The notes beneath the pieces were generated by a model that searched no databases, had not been told where the DNA came from, and saw only the letters and a program-made list of their open reading frames with translations. A program made the position numbers and the translations under genes. A stretch of 64,000 nucleotides of DNA from Deltaproteobacteria bacterium (GTDB lineage: Bacteria > Desulfobacterota > Dissulfuribacteria > Dissulfuribacterales > QOAL01): NCBI GenBank assembly GCA_026995935.1, contig JALWNK010000073.1, forward strand, positions 1 through 64,000. The letters are read 5' to 3'. Below, piece by piece: positions 33,702-41,060 of the stretch. Position 1 is the stretch's first letter. The number at the start of each line of letters is the position of its first letter.

Positions 33702-34217
33702 ATGGAAATTAATGACAAGAGTTATGTAACCATTGATTACACCCTTAAACTGGACTCTGGCGAGACCATTGATCAGACTACACCAGAACAGCCCTTTGGC
33801 TTCCTTTTTGGTTCTGGTCAGGTGATAAAGGGACTTGAGGACGGAATAAAGGGCAAAAAGGCCGGTGACAGTGTCTCTCTCACCATAAAGCCCGAAGATG
33901 CCTATGGTGAGGCGAGGGCAGATCTTGTACGTGAGATCCCAAGGTCAAATTTCCCCGAGGGCATGGAGATTGAGCCTGGCATGCCTTTTGAGGCCCAGTC
34001 ACCACACGGTCCGGTCCGTTTCACAGTGAAGGAAGTAAAGGATGACGTGGTGATGGCAGACTTTAATCATCCACTTGCAGGTGAGACCCTACACTTCGAT
34101 ATCAAGATTCTTGATGTGAGGGAGCCTTCCTTTGCTGAAATGTCCGCCATGGCAGGTTCATGCGGCTGTGATACAGACCCACAAGGTGGTTGTGGCACCT
34201 GCGGTGGATGCAGCTAA
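33702..34217 (+). CDS. slyD: SlyD-like FKBP peptidyl-prolyl isomerase
   Basis: Cytosolic chaperone and prolyl isomerase (171 aa). The split FKBP domain with an inserted IF chaperone flap is clear: VTIDYTLKLDSGETID, GFLFGSGQVIKGLEDGIKGKKAGD, IKPEDAYGE, then the flap (about residues 70-125) and HPLAGETLHFDIKILDV. The C-terminal tail has five cysteines in SCGCDTDPQGGCGTCGGCS, a metal-binding tail in which cysteines replace the histidines of E. coli SlyD; nickel delivery is possible, given the larB and larE genes. GGAG precedes the ATG. Promoter and terminator both lie close, so it is monocistronic. Confidence 0.9.
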   Translation: MEINDKSYVTIDYTLKLDSGETIDQTTPEQPFGFLFGSGQVIKGLEDGIKGKKAGDSVSLTIKPEDAYGEARADLVREIPRSNFPEGMEIEPGMPFEAQSPHGPVRFTVKEVKDDVVMADFNHPLAGETLHFDIKILDVREPSFAEMSAMAGSCGCDTDPQGGCGTCGGCS

Positions 34218-34250
34218 ACGCTAAACCGACCAGCCGAAGAATATCGAGTA

Positions 34251-34277
34251 AAAAGCCGGCTTGATGCCGGCTTTTTT
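34251..34277 (+). terminator. Rho-independent terminator after slyD
   Basis: Stem AAGCCGGC/GCCGGCTT around loop TTGAT, followed by a T run (34271-34277). It lies 34 bases after the slyD stop. The stem core equals that of the HU terminator at 17.6 kb. Confidence 0.9.
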
Positions 34278-34316
34278 GTTTCATTTGAGGAATTCGATTT
34301 AATCGGCTCAAAAAAA

Positions 34317-34859
34317 TCATTTAGAGAAACACCTTTCTGCCTCCTTTAAAAAGCTGTCAAAGGCAGAGTTAGAGAAAAGAACAACCCGTATTTCGTCAAA
34401 GGCCCCATGGTGCTCACAAATAAACTTCCTTATTGCGCAAAGACTCGTCCTTGCTGCAAGATCAAGGGGGAAACCGTAGGCACCAGTACTTATGGCTGGA
34501 AAGGCCACGGTCTTTGCCTTCTTTTCCATGGCCCTTTTAAGGCTGCTCATGTAGGCATTTTCCAGGACTTTCTGCTCGTTTTTTGTTCCACCGCGCCAAA
34601 CAGGGCCAACTGTATGAATTACGTATTTTGCCGAAAGATTGCCTGCCCCCGTTACTACTGCATCACCAGGGTCACACCACCCTATTTTCTTGCATTCTTC
34701 AAGAAGATTTGGACCCGCAGCCCTGTGAATTGCCCCGTCAACCCCTCCACCTCCAAGGAGTCTGGAGTTGGCAGCATTTACAATGGCATCGACCTTTTCC
34801 TTGGTGATATCCCCAACCTTTAAAACCGTCGTACTACAAACGTCTATCCTGGTCTCCAT
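34317..34859 (-). CDS. Macrodomain protein (ADP-ribose binding/hydrolase)
   Basis: A 180-aa stand-alone macrodomain of the YmdB/MacroD type, which binds ADP-ribose and usually removes O-acetyl-ADP-ribose or mono-ADP-ribose marks. Seen: GDITKEKVDAIVNAANSRLLGGGGVDGAIHRAAG (broken here as GDITKEKVDAIVNAAN and GGGGVDGAIHRAAG), YVIHTVGPVWRGG, and FPAISTGAYGFPLDLAA. The ATG at 34859 gives the normal length; an upstream extension would run through the DUF134 gene and is rejected. Last gene of a six-gene minus-strand operon. Confidence 0.9.
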   Translation of the reverse strand: METRIDVCSTTVLKVGDITKEKVDAIVNAANSRLLGGGGVDGAIHRAAGPNLLEECKKIGWCDPGDAVVTGAGNLSAKYVIHTVGPVWRGGTKNEQKVLENAYMSSLKRAMEKKAKTVAFPAISTGAYGFPLDLAARTSLCAIRKFICEHHGAFDEIRVVLFSNSAFDSFLKEAERCFSK

Positions 34860-34863
34860 ATTC

Positions 34864-35178
34864 TTACTTGCATGGATGAGGATTGTTAACCAGCTTGTAG
34901 TTGCCTCCTTCGATTCGTAGACCAAGGCCCTCAACAACGGCACAGGCCACGGTTTTTCTGGCCTCGGCCAGGATACGTCCAAAGGTCTGGCGCGAAATAC
35001 CCATTCTTTCTGCAGCAGAATCCTGGTCAAGACCCTCAATCTCACTAAGCCTCAATGCCTCAAGCCCCTCTACAGTGAGGGTGACCTCATCAAGGTCCCT
35101 CAGCGGTATGCCCCTGGGTTTAAAATAGGTAACGGATGGTTCCCGGCCTACGAGCCTGCATTTGGGTGGTCTTGCCAT
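34864..35178 (-). CDS. DUF134 helix-turn-helix protein
   Basis: A 104-aa DUF134 protein. The family opens with MARPPKCRLVG and has a sigma-70 region 4-like helix-turn-helix, here LTVEGLEALRLSEIEGLDQDSAAERMGISRQTFGRILAEARK in residues about 35-75 (quoted in part: SAAERMGISRQTFGRIL). It is probably a small DNA-binding regulator; targets are unknown. It starts directly at the end of hisC (adjacent bases) and ends 4 bases before the macrodomain ATG, so it is embedded in the operon and could regulate it. Confidence 0.85.
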   Translation of the reverse strand: MARPPKCRLVGREPSVTYFKPRGIPLRDLDEVTLTVEGLEALRLSEIEGLDQDSAAERMGISRQTFGRILAEARKTVACAVVEGLGLRIEGGNYKLVNNPHPCK

Positions 35179-36306
35179 CTAAACCCTCCCTTGAATTTCA
35201 GGTATCTCCTCCAGTACCCTTGAAAATGCCTGGAGAAATTTCTGATTCTCCTCTGGCGTTCCTACGGTAATGCGAACATAGGTGGGAAATCCGTAGGAAT
35301 CCATGGACCTTATGATTACGCCTTTTCTAAGCATGGCCTCAAAAACCTCTTTGGCCTGCCTGCAGGTGTCTATGAGCATGAAGTTAGTGTTGCTTTCAAA
35401 GGGAATACATCCAAGTTCCTGTATCTCATTAAAGAGTTTTATCATTTCATTCCATGTGTTTTCAAGGGTTGATTCAAGATGGTCCTTGTCTGACAGGGCA
35501 GACAGGGCTCCTTCCTGAGCAGGAAGATTCACGTTAAATGGCTGCCTAACCCTATCGCAAAGTGCTGCGATATCCTTATGCATTATGCCGTAACCCACCC
35601 TCAAGCCAGCAAGACCATAGGCCTTGGAAAAGGTTCTGAGGATGACAACGCGTTCATCTGCGGGAAAGAAACTTCTGCCTTCTGCCCAATCGGTTTCCGG
35701 CCTTACAAACTCGCCGTAGGCCTCATCCAGGACTACAAGCAAATGAGAGGGCAGTTTTAAAAGAAAGGATTCAAGGTCCTTCTTCCTTATGACGGTACCC
35801 ATTGGGTTGTTTGGATTATCCAAGAATATGAGACGGGTGTTTCTATCAACACTGGCGGCCATGGAGTCGAGATCGTGGGTGGAATTCTTGAGAGGAACTA
35901 CCCTGTTTTCGCCTCCATTTATTTGAACCATCTTATTATATACCAGGAAACTCGGCCTGCTGCTTATTGCGTTTCTTCCCTTGCGGATAAAAATTCTGCA
36001 CAAAAAATCAATTAACTCGTTGGAACCGTTTCCGAGAACGATATTTGAAGGCATTACGTCAAAACGCTCTGCCAGTGCCTGCTTCAGATAATAGCAGCTG
36101 CCGTCCGGGTAACGGTGAAGCTCGCCAAGAATTTCCCTTATCCTTTCCACAGCCCTGGGGGATGGCCCAAGATCGTTTTCATTGGAGGCAAGCTTTACGG
36201 AGTTTCTTATGCCGTACTCGCGTTCAAGCTCGTCCTTTGGCTTTCCAGGAGGGTAGGGCACAAGTTCCTTTATGTAATCTGGTACGTCTCTTAGAAGCTG
36301 CTCCAT
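35179..36306 (-). CDS. hisC: Histidinol-phosphate aminotransferase
   Basis: PLP enzyme (375 aa) converting imidazole-acetol phosphate to histidinol phosphate. Seen: KLASNENDLGPSPRAVE near residue 38, YPDGSCYYLKQALAE near 66, VLGNGSNELIDFLCRIF near 90, LIFLDNPNNPMGT near 160, VLDEAYGEFV near 195, and LRTFSKAYGLAGLRVGYGI with the PLP lysine near 235. Some homologues also transaminate aromatic amino acids. No other his gene is near. Spacing to RNase G is 3 bases. Confidence 0.9.
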   Translation of the reverse strand: MEQLLRDVPDYIKELVPYPPGKPKDELEREYGIRNSVKLASNENDLGPSPRAVERIREILGELHRYPDGSCYYLKQALAERFDVMPSNIVLGNGSNELIDFLCRIFIRKGRNAISSRPSFLVYNKMVQINGGENRVVPLKNSTHDLDSMAASVDRNTRLIFLDNPNNPMGTVIRKKDLESFLLKLPSHLLVVLDEAYGEFVRPETDWAEGRSFFPADERVVILRTFSKAYGLAGLRVGYGIMHKDIAALCDRVRQPFNVNLPAQEGALSALSDKDHLESTLENTWNEMIKLFNEIQELGCIPFESNTNFMLIDTCRQAKEVFEAMLRKGVIIRSMDSYGFPTYVRITVGTPEENQKFLQAFSRVLEEIPEIQGRV

Positions 36307-36309
36307 TTC

Positions 36310-37836
36310 TCACTGTTCCTTTGCTAGATATAAATAGTATTCCTCTGCGCCAAGTCTCTCCTTTGGTTCTATCTGGATGAAAATCTTGTATGTTTGTTCG
36401 AGCCTTGAAAGCTCTGCACGTTTTTTGTTTAAAAGATAGGATGCTACTGCAGGGGGAACCTCCAGAACCAGTCTCTGGGACTCATCCTTTAAGTCCTTTG
36501 AGGCCTGCCTCGAAGCAAGCTTGCTTCCTATAAGCCTCAAATAGAGCAAAGATAACGATTCTACGGATTTTATGAGTCCAGCTCCCTTGCAGTAGGGACA
36601 CTTTACATAACTTAGGGTTTTTACTGGGCTTTTCAGCTTCTGCCTGACAAGTTGAAGGAGCCCGAACCTGGAGATACGTGCCACCTCGGTCTTTGCCTTG
36701 TCCTTTTTCAGACTCTGGCGAAGTCGTTTTTCAACAAGACTCCTGTTTGCCTTGCTTCTCATGTCTATGAAATCTATTACGATAATCCCCCCAAGGTCCC
36801 TTAGCCTTAACTGCCGCGCTATCTCTTCTGCGGCCTCCAGGTTGGTTGCAAGGGCAGTGTCTTCAAGATCCTTTTCCTTTATGTTCTTGCCTGAATTGAC
36901 ATCTATGGAAACCATTGCCTCTGTAGGCTCTATTATTATGTAACCGCCAGAAGGCAGGTTCACCCGTGGCTGAAATATCTGCTCTATCTGGTTTTCAATG
37001 CCATATTTTTCAAAAAGGGGCCGTTCTTGCTCATAAAGTGTCAGTGTCGACACCTGCCTTGGCGCAATGATCTTTAGAAAGGAACGTATCCTTTCATACG
37101 TCTCCTTGTGATCAACAATGATCTCGGACACATCCGTGGTAAGATAGTCGCGAAGAAACCTGGTTGTCAGTTCCCTGTCTCTGTAAAGCAGGGCAGGGCT
37201 GGGGGCAGACTTTGCCGCTTTCTTGAGACTTTTCCAGAGCCTTGAAAGGTATCTAAGATCCTTTAGTATCTCCGCTTTGGTGGCCTTGGCAGCAGCGGTT
37301 CTCGCTATTATCCCCACTCCTTCTGGAAGTTTTGTCTGCTTAAGGATATTTTTAAGCCTTATTCTTTCCTTTTCTTCCTCTATTTTTCTTGAGACGCCGA
37401 CATGGGGATTCCCCGGCATGAGTACCAGGAACCTGCCCGGAAGAGACAGATAGGTGGTAACATAGGCACCCTTTAGTGGGGTTTCCTCCTTTACCACCTG
37501 AACGAGGATGTCCTGTCCCTTTTTTAGAAGCCCTGCGATCTTTGTCTTATCCTCCGCGTAGCCATAGTAGTCGGGGTGTATCTCCTCAAAGGGGAGGTAT
37601 CCGTTACGGTTTAGACCAATATCAACGAACACCGCCTGCAGACCAGTTTCTACGTTTACGATCCTGCCCTTGTATATGTTCCCCTTTGTTGCTTCATAGC
37701 CAACACTTTCTAGCTCAAATGCCTCTAGTTTTCCATTTTCAATTAGGGCAACCCTGCACTCTTCAGGGGCCTGGGCATTTATGAGGATCTTGCTTTTTTT
37801 CTTGGACCTTGGGCCCTTTTTCCTTTTTCCTGTCAT
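36310..37836 (-). CDS. rng: Ribonuclease E/G family endoribonuclease
   Basis: Single-strand endoribonuclease of the RNase E/G family (508 aa, no long C-terminal scaffold, so RNase G-like). Order: a lysine-rich start, the S1 domain (GNIYKGRIVNVETGLQAVFVDIGLNRNGYLPFEEI), the 5' sensor and RNase H-like regions, then the DNase I-like site in VSIDVNSGKN (about residue 310) and GIIVIDFIDM (about 345) with the metal-binding aspartates, and the zinc-link CPYC near 415. The second gene group start is close to the thioesterase stop (11 bases). Involved in rRNA maturation and mRNA decay. Confidence 0.92.
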   Translation of the reverse strand: MTGKRKKGPRSKKKSKILINAQAPEECRVALIENGKLEAFELESVGYEATKGNIYKGRIVNVETGLQAVFVDIGLNRNGYLPFEEIHPDYYGYAEDKTKIAGLLKKGQDILVQVVKEETPLKGAYVTTYLSLPGRFLVLMPGNPHVGVSRKIEEEKERIRLKNILKQTKLPEGVGIIARTAAAKATKAEILKDLRYLSRLWKSLKKAAKSAPSPALLYRDRELTTRFLRDYLTTDVSEIIVDHKETYERIRSFLKIIAPRQVSTLTLYEQERPLFEKYGIENQIEQIFQPRVNLPSGGYIIIEPTEAMVSIDVNSGKNIKEKDLEDTALATNLEAAEEIARQLRLRDLGGIIVIDFIDMRSKANRSLVEKRLRQSLKKDKAKTEVARISRFGLLQLVRQKLKSPVKTLSYVKCPYCKGAGLIKSVESLSLLYLRLIGSKLASRQASKDLKDESQRLVLEVPPAVASYLLNKKRAELSRLEQTYKIFIQIEPKERLGAEEYYLYLAKEQ

Positions 37837-37847
37837 TTTTTGTCTTT

Positions 37848-38336
37848 TTAGGATTTGCCTCTTTTTCTCGTCTCTTTCCGAATCCGTGCCCTTTCTGCTG
37901 CCTCCTGAAATATTCTCCTGTCCTCCTCTGTCTCAAGTATGAGGGGAGGTACAGGCTTTGGGCGTCCCTTTTCATCCAGGGATACAAAGGTTAAGAGGGC
38001 GGTTGCAACGTGTCTTACCTTACCTGAAAAGAGATCTTCTGAGTCAATCTTTATGCCTATCTCCATGGATGCATGTCCTGTCCAGTTGAGCCTTGCATGC
38101 AAGATCAGCAGATCGCCAATATAAACGGGTGCCAGAAAGTCAATGCGATCCACAGAGGCAGTGACCACGTTGGTCCTGCAGTGTCTGCTGGCAACTACAA
38201 AGGCGGCATTGTCTGCAAGTTTCATGATGGTCCCACCGTGGACGTTACCAGCGGAATTGGTGTCCTCAGGAAGCATCACCTGTGTAAGAACTATACTGGA
38301 TGCTGAAACAGGCTTACCTTCTGGAATAAATGCCAT
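37848..38336 (-). CDS. Acyl-CoA thioesterase, hotdog fold
   Basis: A 162-aa YciA/BFIT-like hotdog thioesterase hydrolysing acyl-CoA. Seen: LPEDTNSAGNVHGGTIMKLADNAAFVVASRH near residues 23-53 (key residues N30, H33, GG and the aspartate of LAD), SVDRIDFLAPVYIGDLL, and a typical TFVSLDEKGRPKPVPPL end followed by a basic helix. Chain-length preference cannot be read. It sits between the radical SAM gene and rng in the operon. Confidence 0.88.
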   Translation of the reverse strand: MAFIPEGKPVSASSIVLTQVMLPEDTNSAGNVHGGTIMKLADNAAFVVASRHCRTNVVTASVDRIDFLAPVYIGDLLILHARLNWTGHASMEIGIKIDSEDLFSGKVRHVATALLTFVSLDEKGRPKPVPPLILETEEDRRIFQEAAERARIRKETRKRGKS

Positions 38337-38345
38337 AATTATACG

Positions 38346-39284
38346 TTAATGGTGAATTAAGGGGTTTGGGACCGCATAAAAAACCCGTCCTTGAACCCGT
38401 CTCTCCTCTATATCTCCCTCTTTGAGTAACCTTAGAAGTATCTTCTTTATTTGTTCATATCTGCCAAAAAGGCCATTTATATCCTGCAAGGTAAGGGGCC
38501 TTCTCCTTAAGGTGTCAAGGATTTCTGACTCTAATATCAACTGGCATCCGCTTTCCACTTGGGCATTAAAATCTATCACAATCTCTGCTTTTTCCCCAAA
38601 AAAAGATCGTATTTCCTCCATTCTTTTTTTTGTCACCGGTTTGGCCCACTTCTCAGCAGGCGGCCTGACAACCGTGTTGAGCTGAATCCTGTGAGGGGCT
38701 ATTATCCCCGTTGCCTCCCTCAATGCCAATAATTCCTTTTCTGTATCATTTATGCCGTTTACAAAGAGAATCTCAAGCCACATTTGTCCATCCATTTCCT
38801 TCCTAAGCCTTGAAAGACCCTCTATAATGGACGTTATCTTAATATCAGGATGGGGACGGTTTATCTTCCTGAAGGTCTCCGGAGTTGCGGCGTCAAGTGA
38901 CGGCAATACAACATCTGCCAGACAGAGGGTTTCTCTTATGTCCTTTCGCGAAACCGTTGAGGAGTTGGTCAGTACTGTAACCGGTTTACCTGTTATCCTC
39001 CTTCCTTCCTTAATAAGAAGGGCCAGGTCCCTGTGTAGGGTTGGCTCTCCAGAGGCAGTAAAGGTCAGACAATCGAATCTGCGCTTTGAAGTGGCTGAGA
39101 ACTCCTTTATCTCCTTAAGTATTTCCCTGGGTTCCGGAGACGATGGGGCCTGGGAGTAGGTTTTTTTGCCAGGGCCTATCTCGCAATATACGCAGTTCAT
39201 ATTGCATGTCTTGGCTGGCAGTATGTCCACTCCCAAAGAAAGTCCGAGTCTTCTTGAAGGAACAGGGCCGAACAGATATTTCAT
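38346..39284 (-). CDS. Radical SAM protein with C-terminal winged-helix-like domain
   Basis: A 312-aa radical SAM protein of the COG0731-like group. It opens MKYLFGPVPSRRLGLSLGVD, then the cluster motif CNMNCVYC near residue 27, TASGEPTLHRDL near 83 and VLTNSSTVSRKDI near 103. The C-terminal 60-70 residues (TLRRRPLTLQDINGLFG, LLRLLKEGDIEERRVQG) look like a winged-helix domain. The substrate is unknown; the group is distantly related to wyosine-base enzymes. It is the promoter-proximal gene of the six-gene operon and divergent from the flgM operon. Confidence 0.8.
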   Translation of the reverse strand: MKYLFGPVPSRRLGLSLGVDILPAKTCNMNCVYCEIGPGKKTYSQAPSSPEPREILKEIKEFSATSKRRFDCLTFTASGEPTLHRDLALLIKEGRRITGKPVTVLTNSSTVSRKDIRETLCLADVVLPSLDAATPETFRKINRPHPDIKITSIIEGLSRLRKEMDGQMWLEILFVNGINDTEKELLALREATGIIAPHRIQLNTVVRPPAEKWAKPVTKKRMEEIRSFFGEKAEIVIDFNAQVESGCQLILESEILDTLRRRPLTLQDINGLFGRYEQIKKILLRLLKEGDIEERRVQGRVFYAVPNPLIHH

Positions 39285-39412
39285 AAGTCAGCAATCTACC
39301 TGAAATTTTTGATTTTATAGCATTTAAATATTAGCAGTGCATTAAAAATAATTCTGCTAATGACAATTTCCTGGCTGACCACAATCATGTGATGCCTAAA
39401 GCAAATAAGAAT

Positions 39413-39440
39413 TAAAGTTTTGTTCAAAAGTAACCGAATA
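39413..39440 (+). promoter_or_regulatory. Sigma-28 (FliA)-type promoter of the flgM operon
   Basis: TAAAGTTT (39413-39420), an exact match to the FliA -35 consensus, a 12-base spacer, and ACCGAATA (39433-39440), close to the GCCGATAA -10 element. It lies 53 bases upstream of the DVU0524-like gene. FlgM is the anti-sigma factor of FliA, so this would be a feedback loop. Confidence 0.7.
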
Positions 39441-39493
39441 ATATAACAAGAAACACGAGATTTAGAGACAAAATTTGTCAGGACGGGCACAAA

Positions 39494-39919
39494 ATGAATG
39501 TTTCCTCCTTCCATATCCAGCATATGATAAAGGCCTACGGTCAGAGATTGGGAAGGGGAAGTCTTGCAAGAATGAAGCTGGCGAGGGCGGGAAAACCATC
39601 TCCCGACACAATAGAAATTTCTCCAGAGGCAAAAAAGAAACAGTTCATTCATGAAATAGCCAGTGATCTTGTTGACAGGGTCAAAACCCAGGCCAAGGGC
39701 CAGTGGCAAGGGGACATTGAAGAGGCACTGTTTGCGAAAATAGGGGAAAAATTTAAGGAAAATATTGAAATAATACCACAAAAAAACAGGAATTCTGGAT
39801 TCAAGTTTAAGGTCTTGGACAGCGACTCTAAGGAAAAGATCGAAGAGTTGTCCTTTGAGGATCTCAAGTCTATAATAGATAGCCTCAATGACGACTACGA
39901 AAATGGAGAAACAAAATGA
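39494..39919 (+). CDS. DVU0524-like FlgM-associated protein
   Basis: A 141-aa protein of the small family seen beside flgM in Desulfobacterota. The opening VSSFHIQHMIKAYGQRLGRG and the DTIEISPEAKKKQF segment near residue 40 are characteristic; the latter resembles the D-x-V-x-x-S motif shared by FlgM-like proteins. The rest is charged and helical, ending in ELSFEDLKSIIDSLNDDYE. Function unknown, perhaps a flagellar regulator or chaperone. AGGACGGG precedes the ATG. Its stop overlaps the flgM start (ATGA). Confidence 0.8.
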   Translation: MNVSSFHIQHMIKAYGQRLGRGSLARMKLARAGKPSPDTIEISPEAKKKQFIHEIASDLVDRVKTQAKGQWQGDIEEALFAKIGEKFKENIEIIPQKNRNSGFKFKVLDSDSKEKIEELSFEDLKSIIDSLNDDYENGETK

Positions 39920-40230
39920 AAATAGGTGATCAGAATCACGGGCTTCAGATAGAGAAATATCTCAATACCCAGGCGGTGGGCAATAAAACCGAAGGTCAAC
40001 AGGACGCCAACAAGATTGATCAGAAATCGCAAGTAAAGACCGATACGGTTGAGCTTTCTTCACAGTCAAAACTACTTAACAAGGTCTCAGACACCATGAA
40101 GACCCATGAGCCCCAGAGGGCTGAAAAGATAGAGATGATAAAGGAACAGGTACAAAACGGAACCTACAATGTGGATGCAGAAAAGGTAGCAAATGCAATG
40201 TTAAAGGACCTCATTAAGGATCTGGGTTAA
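39916..40230 (+). CDS. flgM: Anti-sigma-28 factor FlgM
   Basis: Binds sigma-28 (FliA) and holds back late flagellar genes until it is exported through the completed hook-basal body. At 104 aa it is normal in length. The N-terminal half is disordered and polar; the C-terminal half has the family pattern DTVELSSQSKLLNKV near residue 52 and RAEKIEMIKEQVQNGTYNVDAEKVANAML, the sigma-binding helices. It overlaps the upstream gene by 4 bases and is followed by a terminator. Confidence 0.92.
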   Translation: MKIGDQNHGLQIEKYLNTQAVGNKTEGQQDANKIDQKSQVKTDTVELSSQSKLLNKVSDTMKTHEPQRAEKIEMIKEQVQNGTYNVDAEKVANAMLKDLIKDLG

Positions 40231-40260
40231 AATTTTCTTCTCCTCCTCTCCTCCCCATGG

Positions 40261-40287
40261 AAAAGGGGTGAACTATCACCCCTTTTT
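40261..40287 (+). terminator. Rho-independent terminator after flgM
   Basis: Stem GGGGTGA (40265-40271) with TCACCCC (40276-40282), loop ACTA, extended by A-T pairs and followed by TTTTT. The 170 bases between it and the next gene hold nothing I can name. Confidence 0.9.
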
Positions 40288-40459
40288 CATATTTTTACCA
40301 CTTAATATTAAACGTGAACTTTAAGCCTTAACTGCCTGTCTATTTGTTTAAAATTAAAGTCAATTCTAACATCCCCTGGTCATGGGAAACTTATACTGAG
40401 AGGTAGCGTAATTTTTGGCACCTCAAGGATTGTTGGCGTGTTCAGGTAAGTGCTTCCAA

Positions 40460-40861
40460 CTAATCAATACCATCGTCAGCGGGCAGGGTAGAGGAATGAT
40501 GGTGAATTATCCGCCACATCCCGTCTCCTTCTTTTTTCCATACAAAAGTAAAGCGTGCCCTTATTGTGGCCAGGGATCCGTCTTTAGTATCAAGAATGAA
40601 ATCATAGAAACCACTTTGGAGATAGGCCTCTTCACTCAAAGGCTGCACCACATCCTGAATTTTCTTGCATACCGGGGCATTTTTAAAAAAATGCTTAAAA
40701 TAACTCCTGACACCACTTTTCCCTTGTTTAAAATCGGAAGATATAGTTGGGAGAAATGTGGCCTCCTCACTATATAAATAAAGGATACCTTCAACATCCA
40801 GTTCCTTTACTGCATGAACCCACTTAAAAAAATTATCATAAGCTATCTTTGAAAAATCCAT
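40460..40861 (-). CDS. SnoaL-like/DUF4440 NTF2-fold protein
   Basis: A 133-aa single-domain protein with the NTF2-like pattern: NFFKWVHAVKELDVEGILYLYSEEATFLPT at the start, GKSGVRSYFKHFF in the middle, and ATIRARFTFVWKKEGDGMWRIIHHHSS at the end, as in calcium/calmodulin kinase II association domain-like and DUF4440 proteins. No catalytic residues can be assigned. A perfect AAGGAGGTAA precedes the ATG, so expression may be high. It has its own promoter overlapped by an inverted repeat. Confidence 0.78.
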   Translation of the reverse strand: MDFSKIAYDNFFKWVHAVKELDVEGILYLYSEEATFLPTISSDFKQGKSGVRSYFKHFFKNAPVCKKIQDVVQPLSEEAYLQSGFYDFILDTKDGSLATIRARFTFVWKKEGDGMWRIIHHHSSTLPADDGID

Positions 40862-40972
40862 TTTACCTCCTTACGCAAAAGTATATTGGGAATTTGAAAG
40901 GCATAGCTGAAAATCACTTCCGTTCACCGTAAGGACATACCCTCGATTCTACTGGGAATGGACCGTAATGAA

Positions 40973-41001
40973 ATAATGTCGCATAAGATACATTATGTAA
41001 A
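40973..41001 (-). promoter_or_regulatory. Candidate promoter overlapped by a 7-bp inverted repeat
   Basis: On the minus strand: TTTACA (41001-40996), 17-base spacer, CATTAT (40978-40973). Inverted repeat ATAATGT/ACATTAT (40973-40979 and 40990-40996, 10 bases apart) covers the -10 box and spacer and could bind a dimeric regulator. It is about 110 bases upstream of the SnoaL-like gene. No other feature is seen in 40862-41060. Confidence 0.45.
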
Positions 41002-41060
41002 ATAAATTGTCCTGTGAAGACGCTTGGTTAATGATTTCTGCGGAATTTTTCAAGCAAAAC

